The translations under genes were made by a program, and so were the position numbers. This document shows, piece by piece, positions 32,638 to 43,082 of a stretch of DNA of 64,000 bases (position 1 is its first letter; each line of letters begins with the position of its first letter). The DNA lies in NCBI RefSeq assembly GCF_027943255.1, contig NC_072894.1, positions 134,345,601 to 134,409,600 of the forward strand. The letters are read 5' to 3'. The notes beneath the pieces are model-generated. The model was not told the origin of the DNA. It ran no database searches and was given only the letters and a program-made list of their open reading frames with translations. This DNA comes from Anastrepha obliqua. Its lineage: Eukaryota > Arthropoda > Insecta > Diptera > Tephritidae.

Positions 32638-34196
32638 CTAGTTTTGCTAACATGCTAAGAGCCTCAATTATAGATCTTGTTGTAACATTGTTGAAGGCCC
32701 CCTCTATGTCGAGAAAAGCGACTAGCGAGTATTGCTTGTATTCTATGCTCCTCTCAATCGCACTTACAACCTCATGAAGAGCTTTCTCTGTGGACTTTCC
32801 TTTGAGATAGGCATGTTGAGATGGTGAGATCGTTGAGTCTGTAATCTTTTCCCTGAGATATACATCCAACAATCGCTCAAGAGTTTTGAGGATGAAGGAG
32901 GATAGGCTGATGGGTCTGAAATCTTTCGCTGTATCATGACCGCGTCTACCAGCTTTAGGGATAAAGATTACCTTAACCCTCCTCCAGCTTTTTGGTATGT
33001 GCCCCAGCATAAGGCTTTTCCTGAAAAAGACCTCCAGCCAAGGAATCGTCATTTCTCGAGTGTTCCACAGCATGGCTGGGAATATCCCATCTGGACCGGC
33101 TGCCTTATATGGTTCAAAGTTTTTTATCGCCCATAATATTCTGTCTTGGGATACGATGTGGTTGATTACAGTGGGTGATAGTTTGGATGTTTGAACACTG
33201 TCAGTATTGTTCTCAATATATTCTGTGTTGCCTGGGAAGTGTGTATTTACCAGATGTTCTAGAGTGTCGGCTGATGATTTTGTCCACTCTCCGTTATCTT
33301 TCTTCAAGAAGGAAGGGCAGGAGTGTTCCTTGGATAAAAGCTTGCCTAGTCTGGCCGTATCTTTGGTCGATTCTATGGAACTACAAAAATCTCTCCAAGC
33401 CTCTGTCCGAGCCTCTTTGATTGCTTTCTTGTATTCCCTAAGGCAGTCTTTGTAGGGTTTGAAGTATTTATGTTTGTAGCAGATATTGAAGATTTCTCTT
33501 GTCATTTTTCTGAGTTTGCTTAGATCTTCATTCCACCAGGTAGGATAGGTTGTTTTGTCATATGTGGCGGGACATGAAGCTTCAAGTCCTTTCGTCAGGG
33601 AAGTTTCGAAAGCTCTTACTTTCTCATCTAGGTCTTCCCTTGACGTTATGGTTTTATTTATGTGTTGAAGTTTAGACTGGGTCACTCTACCGAATGTGTG
33701 CCAGTTTGTTCTTCTAGGATTTCTATGTGGGATTGGTTTCTCAAGCTTAAGATTGATATCAAAGAGGATCCAGCTATGGTCCGAAAAGGATTTCTGGTCG
33801 GATACTCTCCAATTTGTGACTATTTGGGAATTATTGTTTGTGCATAGGGTAACGTCTAAGACCTCTTCCCAGCCTGGAAAGTTTGCCGAGCTCGGAAAAG
33901 TGAAGGTTGGGGTGGTCCCTACATTACATATGTCTAGGTTGGTGTTTAATAGGAATTCAAAAAGTGACTCACCTCTTTCATTCGTCTCTGAGCTGCCCCA
34001 GAGCTCGTTTCTGGCGTTTGCGTCACAGCCCATCAATAGTTTGTCTGTGTTGTTTAGTGTTGACAGGAATCGAGCCACTTCGTCTGGCGGCGCCGGTTTC
34101 TCATGTGGCATATACACTGATGCCAGGTATATCGCCGATTTCTGCAGCTCCACTTTCACCACTGTTAAGTCGGGAGTACTGAGTGCATAGGTTTTA
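32633..34196 (-). pseudogene. LINE ORF2 part 1: endonuclease end and RT fingers/palm
   Basis: The frame is open upstream of the chance Met at 34162: KTYALSTPDLTVVKVELQKS precedes it. Endonuclease landmarks are 'LLMGCDANARNELWGS' (GDxNA-type), DVTLC, and SDHSWILFDI (catalytic SDH). RT landmarks are KAAGPDGIFPAML, VIFIPKAGRRGHDTAKDFRP, 'QHAYLKGKSTEKALHEV' and FLDIEGAFNN (motif A aspartate). The reading frame ends at 'LSMLAKLE' (stop 32633), but RT sequence resumes one frame over with RIIIGEVGSS. A one- or two-base indel near 32636 is therefore the lesion. The ORF would have been part of one long polyprotein. It acts on its own RNA at a nicked genomic target. Confidence 0.88.
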
Positions 34197-34200
34197 GACG

Positions 34201-34339
34201 ATGCATTTAAGAACAGATTGTCCGGATTTGATAATTTTTAAGACTGTTAAGAAGCAAACAGTGTGTTTTACGAAGCAGCACGAAGATTTACGGAGCTATG
34301 GGAAAGAAAAATAAGTATCGACTCCATTCAGTTTTCATT
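34201..34339. other. Spacer upstream of the LINE truncation point
   Basis: No feature recognised. The LINE homology stops at about 34200. Confidence 0.4.
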
Positions 34340-34353
34340 TGATCATTACTTTA

Positions 34354-34610
34354 TTACTTACTTACTTACTAATATGACCTGATCAAGGATCACAACCCAT
34401 TACCGGATTAAGACAGACTGCAGTAAGTTGCACACGCCTTCTCCAATTTGTTCCTGCAAGCGATGATAGGGTTCCCTCGACTTGATCCTTTCATTGGAGG
34501 CATGGCCTTCCCTACGTCGTCGTCCTCTAATTTTCCATCTGAACAGCCTCTTTGCTGGAGCTTCTGCATCCATACCCTCGACGTGGGCCACCCAGCGTCA
34601 GCGCTGTACT
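34354..34610 (-). mobile_element. RTE-like LINE 3' fragment with TAAG-type tail
   Basis: The minus strand reads 'AHVEGMDAEAPAKRLFRWK' and GRRRREGHASN. This aligns with the RTE C-terminus of the 58.6-kb copy (GHVVRIDTNAPALKVF...GRGRP). It ends in ...TAATGGGTTGTGATCC and a (TAAG)n tract (TTAC on plus, 34354-34370). The wording is different enough to be another RTE-type family. Only the last 200-odd bases survive. Confidence 0.5.
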
Positions 34611-34619
34611 ATGCCGCCA

Positions 34620-35160
34620 TCGGGCAATTAGCCAAGTGTACCATGCTGAATATTAAAAAGGACGGCTTCCGGAGAGAAAAAGTGATAACATCTAAAAACC
34701 TGGAAGTGCTAAGGCTGCAATTTCCACTTCCAGAAATGTACGGAATGAGCGATTTGCCTTTCTGAGTGACAGTCAGCCGGCATTCATGTCCCTATCGTCC
34801 TGTGAGATCACATACCCACTGCTCTTCGAGTGTATCGAGAATCCTAATCTACTAAGAACTCAAAATTGCGTCCGACTAATTTGGGTCCCAATACACAGGG
34901 GTATAATTGGGAACGAAATAGTGGACGCATTGGCAGACCCGAGCCCTTCCTTGCTATGGGTCAACACACCATCAAGGAGAAGCTTAAGAGTAAGGAGCTA
35001 GGGCTAAAATATGTTTGCTGGCACCAAAATATGGGGCTACGCCAGGCGAAACCCCTACTGGGAGGGTACAATCAAAAGAAATTTAAAAAACTCATAACCC
35101 TCCCCAAGGATAAACTGAAAATGGACACAAGCTGGATCCAAAACACCACGTTTTCCAGTT
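34620..35160 (+). mobile_element. LINE RNase H fragment
   Basis: The plus strand reads 'AFLSDSQPAFMSLSSCE' (RNase H aspartate motif; frame entered near 34758), 'VRLIWVPIHRGIIGNEIVDA' and LA (34870-34930), then, in the adjacent frame, WHQNMGLRQAKPLLGGY and KLITLPKDKL (35018-35120). LRQAK and KDKL are typical of the post-RNase H tail of R1/I-like LINEs. The endonuclease and RT are missing. Stops and one frame change make it a relic. Confidence 0.65.
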
Positions 35161-35194
35161 GACGGCATATACTACGTCTTGCCCTCATTAACTG

Positions 35195-35400
35195 CCAGAC
35201 CATTCTAGTTCATTCTCTTTTGATAGCGGAATATGCTTCGGTAGCATCTCGCATGCAGTACAGAGCTTGTCAATGTCATCAGCATATGCCAGTAGCTGGA
35301 CACTTTTGGCCAAAATAGTACCATTTCGATGAACACCGGCTCTGCACAGTACCCGAGGAAATTGAAAAGGTCGCACGATAGTGGATCGCCTTGTCTGAAA
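35195..35400 (-). pseudogene. RTE-type RT fragment, motif B-C
   Basis: The minus strand reads 'NGTILAKSVQLLAYADDIDK' (about 35265-35325), almost the same as SGTIFYKSVQLLAYADDIDI in the RTE copies at 9.2 and 58.0 kb. A decayed FRQGDPLS-like motif lies upstream in a shifted frame near 35380-35400. YADD is intact but isolated. About 200 bp remain. Confidence 0.7.
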
Positions 35401-38400
35401 CCTCGCTAAGTATTGAAAGGTTCTTTACTTTACTCGCGTCGAATTAAAGTCTTATTGTAGATTTTTTATACAAACCCCTTCATTTGGTTCCTCGGAGCAA
35501 CACCATCATTGCGCGCCGAAGGAAGTCGTATTCACGAAATTGGTTGGTTTTCACTAAACACAACACCTATCTCCATTTATGCTTTTGAGGGATCCGGAAT
35601 AGTTTTCTTCACAGCTGAGTAGATTGCAGTCAGCGGTGCTCACTGTATGTCCACAGAGCAGAGTTCGAGTTCAGTCAGTCAGCACAGTTTATTTTTTGAA
35701 GCCTCAAGCAAATTATGGGGAGAACCACTTTTCAAATATTTTGGATATAGCCAGAACATGAGCTAGCATACCATGAAGCCCAATGTCTGATTCTTTGCGG
35801 TTGTAGGCTTACTGAAGTTAAAAGGCCCTCTTCAACGACAAGCTACGAGATAACGATTCGTTCTGTGTCTGATCTCTCCATAATATTCTTTCTGAGTCTA
35901 CTTTGTTGCGGGTGATCCGCAGATCTAGTCAGTATTCCGGAAGCCAATTAAACTCATTCGGACTTGAATTGCATTCGGGAAATTTAGGAAATTTACAATG
36001 AGTCAAGAAGTTTTATTGTCCTTCCGCAAAATAGGCACACTGTCTACTGGGAATATAGCAAAACCTCTAATTTTTCACAATTTCTCCAGCCATTATATTT
36101 TCTTCTGGATTCTAATTTCTTTTTATTTGCCATATTTTGCCAAAATGCGCTAATGAAAAATTTGCCAGGAAATAAGAACGCCGCCATTTAGCAATTTTCG
36201 ACTAAGTATTTCGGTTGGCTATTCAACAGCAACAAAACCAAAACCAACCAAACCAAGCGTTGATTACTTCCTATAAATTAATATGACAATATATTTTCAC
36301 GGCTACCAAGCGGATGAAAGCAAATAAGAAAGGATAAATGCCATGAGCAGCACAAAACCAGCGGCTTGGCAGGCAGTTTGACAAGCTGAAGGACAAAGGA
36401 AAATGAAGATGAAGTGGCAAGGAAAGTAATAAAAGCAGAAGTGGTAATCGTAAAGGTAATGATTTTGCTGGCGACTGTAAAGGAAGATAAAGGAGATGAG
36501 ACAACTGAAGCCAGTATAGAAGAAGTAGCGTGCGGAATGAGTTGCTGGAAAGTGCTGGATGAAACGTTGATGGTGGCTGCAAGAAAAGTGTTCCTTTAGA
36601 AAGTGGAAGTGCAGTGTCGCTGAAAGCACCTTTCATTTTCTCATCAAAAACCACTTGAATAGCGCGTCGCCTAGACGGACGAATGGACACAAGATGAGAA
36701 AGGTTGCTGGGAAAATAAAAATAAAAAAGTTGAAAATTGTGTTTGGCAGTCTGTGACCAACAAGTCGCGCAGGAAGACTGGCGTACAAGTGTAAGGCAGC
36801 AGTGAAGTGAGGAAGGAGTTGAGGCTGGCGTGGAGCGCTGCAACATTTACGGCATTTAAGATTAACTTGCGCTTCCGCAGTCGTCAGTAACAGCGACTGC
36901 AAGCAGCTGTTGTTGCTGTTGGTTGAGTAAAAGTGCTGTCGCCTTTGACTTTTGACGCATACAAACTCTGCAGCGATGGCTGGGATGCTATGCAGTTGGC
37001 TGCTGTTGCTTCGCGCAATTATACTTGGATTTTGGATTTCCTTTTTTTTTGGTTTTAAGGACTATTCTTCGTTGTTTTGTGTGTGTGCGGGTTTTTTGTT
37101 TTTTTTTCTTCTTTTGTGGCCTATACTTACTACTAATGACTTGCCATTCTCTCTGACTTTTCTCGCGAATTTAGTAGATTTTCTTATTATCTGCTCGCTT
37201 TTCCTGCCATTAAATGGTTGCGGCAATGAAAGGGAAAGGCTGTCGTGTTGCAGCATAAAATTAAAGCGTAAATGCCACTTAGTGTGGCAACATGAATTAC
37301 TTAGTTGGCAAATTGCTGGCACTGGCGCCGGATATTTGCAGTTAATTGCAGCAATTCAAGGTAATTTAAGATAACTGCCCGGAGGAAAAAATATTTCCTA
37401 CAGTACTAAGTATTTCGTAAAAATTTTTAATAAAATTTAATTTCTTGGCTCGTTTACGCCTTTTTAATGGCAGTAATGGTGGCGCTTAATTTATTGCTGA
37501 TACCATAGAAATTCAAAAATTGACATTTGCCATTAAGCCTTTTGCTATTCTGCTATTTTGGGGCATAAATTTGCAGTCATATCGGCGCGCACACTCAAGT
37601 CGCTTGGAAATTTATGCGCAACTCTATAAATAAACTAAATAGCGCCTTCTCGTTTGTACGTGGCATGCAACATTTTGACATTAGCTGCCAAGAAATGCAT
37701 ATTTTAACATGTTACTTTAAATGTATGGCGCGAGAAATGTAGATAAAGTGCAGGCGCAAAAACAGTTGAGAAATATGGCCATTATCGTGTAAGTTTTCTC
37801 TAAAAAAATAAAAAAATTGCTATGAAAAACACAAATGCCTTCTAAAAACACCCAAAAAATATAGTAATTTCAAATGCATACATGCGTATGCTGGTCTGTG
37901 TGTGTGTGTGTATATGAGAGAGAGTGTCCAATATTGCAAAATTTCTAAAGTGCAATAAATTCATCATGTGCGCAGTGAAACATGCCCTGACACAGTCACA
38001 TACACACACGCATTTATATATGTATATTCATATATACATACAATATATGTAAGTGTACATGTGTAGATGATCCGTTCCTTTTTACACTCCACGCTCTCCT
38101 CAATCAGCGGCAACGCAAAAATTCTGCGTGGTTTGGAAAATTGTTTCACCATACTTTCGTTTTGGTTGGTGGCTCGGCGGGTTTTTGGCGCTTTGTAAAG
38201 TTGTTGTGGTTTCGCTGGATGTTGGTGTTGTTGCTATTGTTGTAGTTGTTTGGTTGTGGGCGCACAAGTGTTGCCAATAAATTTGTTGCATATTTCTTGC
38301 ACTCTCTACTTGCTTTTGGTTGTTGTTGTTGCTATTATGTGACTGCTTACACGCTCTGTTTGCCCCACTTGGAATTACCCAGTTGGAAATATTGTCTATA

Positions 38401-38423
38401 AGAATTTATATAATATATATATA
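35401..38423. other. Noncoding stretch
   Basis: The longest frame (36271-36846, antisense, 191 codons) is Leu/Pro/Ser-rich with poly-Leu strings read from CTG/CTT-rich DNA, and a second frame overlaps it. I do not accept it as a gene. A (TG)n run lies at about 37897-37910 and a TATA/CATA-rich run at 38015-38050. Confidence 0.5.
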
Positions 38424-38467
38424 TACAGGGTTGCCCATATTCGACGGACCTATCTGGCAACCCTGTA
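38424..38467. repeat. TA-flanked 10-bp hairpin inside the left end
   Basis: CAGGGTTGCC (38426-38435) pairs perfectly with GGCAACCCTG (38456-38465), and both are bounded by TA, giving 12-bp symmetrical arms (38424-38467). The left TIR therefore contains a complete small foldback of its own. Confidence 0.8.
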
Positions 38468-39329
38468 TCTTTTGACAGAGACGTCAGATCGCTTAATGAC
38501 ATACCGCGTTGGAAGCGTCAGTCCAAGCAGATGTTTACTATGGAACAGTACACTCCACGCGAGCGCTCCCAAACTGTTGAAATTTACATTCAACAAAAGA
38601 GGTCAAAAGAAGAAGAACAAAATCATCATATCCGATGAGGCTCATTTCTTATTTAATGGGACGATAAACAAGCAAAATTGCGGTATTTACGCCACTGAAA
38701 ATCCTCACGAGATTCCAGAGTATCTCTTTACGACGAAAAAGTCACTGTTTGGTGCGGCGTTAGTGCGAAAACGATTATTGGGCCGTTTTTCTTCGAAAAT
38801 GAAGACGGTCAAGCTGTTACCGTCAATCAGGAGCGTTATCCCGATATGATAACCACTTTTGTGATGCCAATTATTCGTCGAAAGCGTATGAGGCAGTTCT
38901 GGTTTCAACAAGACGGCGCTCCACCGCACACAGCTCGCACCACAATCGATTTTTATAAGAAATTGTTTCCTCGTCGTTTGATGTCGAAAAATTGCGATTT
39001 TGACTGGCCACCGCGTTAGCCTGATGTAACGCTACCTGACTTCTTTTTGTGGGGATATTTAAAATCAAAGGTTTATATTAATAAGGCAAAGACCATAGAA
39101 GAGCTCAAGAACAACATCCGTGAGGAAATAGCCGCTATTCCAGCCGAAATGTTAGCTAAAACTATGGAAAATGCTGCTCAAAATGGGCACAATACGCCAT
39201 ACAGGCTCAAGGCGCTCATTTGAGAGATATCATATTCAAAAAGTGATGTTTACAAATTTTTATTAAAAAAACTACAAACACTTTTATTAAAAAAAAAACG
39301 CATGGGTCCGTCGAATATGGGCAACCCAG
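38426..39329 (+). mobile_element. DD41D (rosa-type) mariner-like element, internally deleted
   Basis: The ends begin CAGGGTTGCCCATATTCGAC and close with its complement (the last base pair differs), giving TIRs of about 25 bp. TA flanks both ends (38424-38425 and 39330-39331) within an (AT)n tract. The length is 904 bp. An N-terminal MEQYTPRERSQTVEIYIQ is joined directly to catalytic-domain sequence. The motifs are ISDEAHF, FQQDGAPPHTA and LPDFFLW, and 41 codons separate the second and third aspartates, which defines DD41D. In-frame stops (including WPPR-stop-P) and frame changes inactivate it. It sits 152 bp from a second DD41D element. Confidence 0.88.
38532..39223 (+). pseudogene. DD41D mariner transposase, deleted for the helix-turn-helix region
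   Basis: From MEQYTPRERSQTVEIYIQQK (about 38532) the gene should continue through two helix-turn-helix domains of about 120 residues. Instead it passes within a few codons to KNKIIISDEAHFLFNG (38610-38665, first aspartate, in another frame). Later frames give VSLYDEKVTVWCGVSAKTII, QAVTVNQERYPDMITTFVMP, 'FWFQQDGAPPHTARTTIDFY' (second D, about 38898-38960), FDWPPR-stop-PDVTLPDFFLWGYLKSK (third D, about 39048) and a C-terminus ending NTPYRLKALI before a stop at 39221-39223. The family uses these residues for cut-and-paste at TA. The missing DNA-binding part and the stops make it dead. Confidence 0.85.
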
Positions 39330-39481
39330 TATATATATATATATATATTGTATATACTCTCCTCGAAATAACTTTGAAACACTGTAGGTCTAGTACAAAA
39401 ATTAAAAGAAAAATTTTTGATTTTTGAATTGATCTGGTCTTAGGCTCGAAAAACTAGTTTTTTCATAGGCTTCAGCATATA

Positions 39482-40297
39482 AAGGGTAATCAGATTGGAG
39501 ATACTTTGACCAAGAGTTTTTTTTTTTGACAGATCATGCATGACTACCGTCAAACTAAATACATAATTTTTTTCAGTATTTATTGGCATTTTATCATGGA
39601 AAGATTTAAACCTCAACAACGTTTACAAATCGTAGAATTGTAATACGAGAATCGATGCTATGTGAAAAGTGTTCATCGTGCGTGTTCAGCGATGAATACC
39701 ATTTTTGGTTTAATGGCTACGTTAATAAGAAAAATGTGCCGTATTTGGGCTGAAGAGCAACCTGAAATCATTCAATAACGGCCATTACATGCATTGAAAA
39801 CCACCGTTCGGAGCGGACTATGGGCTGGAAGAAAGATCGGCCAACATTTCTTCAAAGGCGAAGCTGGCGCCAATGTAAAAGTGAATGGCGAACACTATCG
39901 CGCCATGATAAACGACTTTCCGAAACCGGAAATTGAAGTCCGTGATCTCCACAATATTATGTTCCAACGAAACGGCGCTACTTGCCATACATCCCGTGAA
40001 ACAAGGGATTTACTGCATCTTCGTTTCGGTGAGCAATTTACCTCTCGTCTCGGACCAATAGATTGGCCACCAAGACCGTGCGATATCACACCTTTGAACT
40101 TTTATTTGTAGGGGCAAGTAAAGTCTAAATGCTTTGTGGTTGAACCAGCTTCAATTGAGGCCGAAGTCCCGCATCGAGTCATTAAAAATTAATGTTTATG
40201 GATGGCCGAATCACGGCGCAGTTGCGGCCAACATTTGAATGCGATTATCTTCTTTTATTTCAATTTAAAATCCGATACCTCTAAATTTATCACCCTT
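39482..40297 (+). mobile_element. DD41D mariner-like element, second copy, internally deleted
   Basis: The left end AAGGGTAATCAGATTGGAGA and the right end (reverse: AAGGGTGATAAATTTAGAGG) are imperfect TIRs. TA flanks them at 39480-39481 and 40298-40299. The length is 816 bp. The plus strand encodes a DD41D transposase that lacks its DNA-binding middle. Its TIR is unlike that of the 38.4-kb neighbour but resembles the AAGGGTGG end of the 5.09-kb element, so it is a different family of the same lineage. Confidence 0.82.
39596..40191 (+). pseudogene. DD41D mariner transposase with two catalytic aspartates changed to Asn
   Basis: The N-terminus 'MERFKPQQRLQIVEL' stop 'YENRCYVKSVHRA' (39596-39690) runs straight into FSDEYHFWFNGYVNKKN (first aspartate kept, about 39691). 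A frame change leads to RIWAEEQPEIIQ and a stop, then 'LHALKTTVRSGLWAGRKIG', 'GEHYRAMINDFPKPEIEV', FQRNGATCHTS (QQD changed to QRN, about 39961-39995) and WPPRPCDITPLNFYL (PLD changed to PLN, about 40062-40110), followed by a stop. The spacing between the two changed positions is 41 residues. As with the neighbour, the deletion removes the helix-turn-helix region just before the first aspartate. Confidence 0.85.
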
Positions 40298-40299
40298 TA

Positions 40300-41440
40300 T
40301 AAATCTGGGAGAGTGACGAAGTTATTTTCTAAAAGTCTGTTATTGTTTTTATGGCTAGCCTGGAGTATTCTTGATAGTTGGTAAGTAAAATGGACTACTC
40401 TCTCTGTGGTGGATTTTGAATAGAAAGACCGACTCAGGCATGTAGCAATAAATGCCCATTATGGCTACTTATCTTTGCTGAACGTTTGCACTCTATGATT
40501 CAGTATTCTTTTCACTAAGATCGATTCGTAACACATATGGTCGCACTTCCTTTACTTTACATCAAACTGTAAACACCGATGGGCGAAAGAAAAGCACTCC
40601 CAGCTGGGTCTGTTAATGTCATTTGCTGTATTTTATTTCCCTATATTTATGCTTGGGTGTACGCTGCATATATTCTGGCACTCGCTTTGACATTTATGCT
40701 GTCATTGATGTTTTTGTTTTCCTATGTATTACACACTTTATATAAAACGCACACCCGCATTCGTGGCATAAATAATTGGCTGTCATATATCTACTCAAAT
40801 ATGATTTATTCACTGATATATAAAACATTTTTTCTGTTAGCATTTTTGGCACTAAATGGTGCAAATATTTTGTGTAATACACAAAAATAGGTGTACATTC
40901 ATAAATGTTAATGGTCATAAAGTGCATTCATTTTTCTTCAAAATCTTATTTAAAAATATTTTTAATTTTTATTTGAGAAGCAATGCATATCTATAAACAA
41001 ATGCATCTACACTTATACATACAAATATTTGTTTTTGGTTACTTAATGACAATGAAGCCTTTAGAAAAACTTCCGAAAAACAGTTATATATCTCATTGAA
41101 AGTGTAAGTTTGGCTTGGCATGACCCAAAACACGCCTTAATTTTTGAAAATCTGTTCGTTCGAGACAGCCTGCAAAAAAAATTGTCAAAAATCAACACTA
41201 TTTTTGAGTACCTTGAATCAGTTTATTATACCAAAATTTGTTTGATTTTGTTGAATTTTTTGTCTTAATTTCCACAAATTTTGTAATTTTGAATGTAATA
41301 GAATGTATTATGAAATGGATTTATTTGGTTTTTGTTAGAGGATTAACTATTTACTGTTAATATAAATAAAAAACAAATAAGCCTTTTATGAAATCATTGA
41401 TTTTTGATAAGGACGATATATGTTTTTTGTTGAAATTTGA
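40300..41440. other. Noncoding stretch
   Basis: No gene recognised. The frame 40579-40890 is hydrophobic/aromatic, A+T-rich and has no known motif. Confidence 0.45.
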
Positions 41441-41444
41441 ATAG

Positions 41445-42010
41445 ATCGAGCCAAGGAGCACAAGGAGATCTAGTCGCTCCTAAAACACTCAGGCCAAAAA
41501 GCCAATTGTATTTAGAGCTCTGGGAAGAGGGTGGATAGTCAAGGAGGGAAAGAGAAAAGTATCAGAGAAAGAGATAGGAAAGAATAAAGACAGAGATAGA
41601 GGTAGGTAGCCCTGTGAGAATTTTCCAGATTCTTTGGCTAATCTGTAAATATCCTCCAGTTTTAGAGAACGAGTATTACTTATTCTCTCGACATCGGAAC
41701 CCAAAACTCGTAATCTTGGTGTAGCAAAGGCAGGACACTCAAAGAGAAAGTGCTCAGTGCTATCCGCCTCCTCCAATCAAGACAGGCATATTGGGTTCTC
41801 AATGATTCCAATGATGGTCATATGCTGACCCATGGGTGTCTCGTGTAATAATACTGAACGTCTTTCCTTCCAATTTTTAGTAGAAAGTTTGACAGTTTTC
41901 GGTTCGGACTTGTCACAAATCACTTTGCAGTTCTGCAGCGTTCTAGACCGGACCATCGCACTTAATGTAGATTGCATACATAATCGCTGATCCAATGCAT
42001 GATTCCTGCG
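41445..42010 (-). mobile_element. LINE C-terminus relic (Cys/His tail)
   Basis: On the minus strand, NWKERRSVLLHETPMGQHMT, IIENPICLS, stop, LEEADSTEHFLFECPAFA and 'PRLRVLGSDVERI' form the C-terminal end of an R1/I-like LINE protein. The stop at 41777-41779 replaces the second Cys region of the Cys-x2-Cys motif, and His/Cys follow in EHFLFEC. The 3' UTR runs to about 41445. The RT and RNase H are not found upstream. The wording differs from the 31-kb element, so this is another family. Confidence 0.7.
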
Positions 42011-43080
42011 GAACTGAATGGACGATATTAATCTTTAATTTTTTATATTATAAAAAATTTTCTGTAAAAAAAAAAGCCATAAAATAAAAAATTTAATACT
42101 AATACATCCTTTAACAGAACTAAAAATTTCCTGCTACTTTAAAATGCACATTTCATCCAAAACCTTTAAAACTCATTTAAAAATTATATGCTCTGCATTT
42201 CACGTTTTCAACAGAAACAAAAAAAACACAAAGATAGAAAAATTCATTAAAGCTTCAATCATAAGCAAGTAAACGCGATTTGTGTATGTGTCTGTATTTT
42301 TTTTTTATTTTTTATTTACCAGCAACCCTTTTGTGACTTGTACTCGCACATTTCGCCCACAGTTGAATCGAAGTTAAACCGAGAGTTCGCAAACAACAGA
42401 ATCCACCTGCAGCATATTTTCAGCAATGAAAAATCGCTTAATGACACCATTCACACTCGCCAATGTGCGTCGCCTGTAGGCACAAATATACCTGCTTTTT
42501 TTTTAATTTCCCCTTTTTAAAGCTGGCATAGCAGCAGCGGCGAATCCAAGCAGGTGCAGGATGAATATGGGCAGTTGTCTAGGAAAAAAAGCAACAAAAA
42601 ATTTACAACAAACGTTGTAGTGTGTGGCAGGTGGCGTTCAACTAACGCATTCGTTCCATCAGGCCATCACCCACTCAGCGCATCACCTTTGTCACCGTCA
42701 AGTGGCAGCATCATTTGTCAGTTTTGCGAAATTGCAATTGGATTTGTTACATTTTTTTGTTCAGCGTAAAAAGGCGTTGCATACTTTTTTCTGTTTCCAT
42801 GCTATTGTTGTTTTTGTTGTTTCGCAGTTCAACATTTTACAAGCGCTAGCGTATTTTTACTATGACAAAGTGCTCTACTAACCGGAAGCGCCAAAGGCTT
42901 TTTGGATGCTATTAAAACAAATATAGGGTGATTGGCATGATTATTTTGTGAGATCACATATTCCAGGGTTGCTAGATGATATGATTAAAAACGCTTGTGC
43001 TGAAAGTTTATAGTTGGAAGGAAAGTAATATTATAAGTTTGGTATATTCCAAAAAAAAAATACAATTGTGTTGTGATGCT
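42011..43080. other. Noncoding stretch
   Basis: A+T-rich, with poly(T) near 42298-42312. No gene or terminal repeats recognised. Confidence 0.45.
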
Positions 43081-43082
43081 GT

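Larger units (their letters stand above)
30726..34200 (-). mobile_element. Long LINE with endonuclease, RT and RNase H, 5' truncated
   Basis: A minus-strand non-LTR retrotransposon of about 3.5 kb. From its 5' side: the second half of an APE endonuclease, RT, RNase H, a Cys/His C-terminus, a 3' UTR containing a 27-base A run (30837-30863 as T on the plus strand) and a (CAA)n tail (30726-30745, read as GTT/TTG on plus). The endonuclease's first half is missing, as expected from incomplete target-primed reverse transcription. RNase H and CRSC...CECP place it in the I/LOA group; the clade name is tentative. Three frame breaks (about 32636, 32085 and 31085) but few stops suggest moderate age. No target-site duplication was identified. 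Confidence 0.88.

Noticed and set aside
33696..34190. 164-codon plus-strand ORF opposite the LINE
   Set aside because: It is the antisense shadow of the endonuclease/RT frame.
36271..36846. 191-codon antisense ORF
   Set aside because: Leu/Ser/Pro-rich translation of CTT/CTG-rich DNA, overlapped by other frames, with no motif. Length alone is not enough in this base composition.
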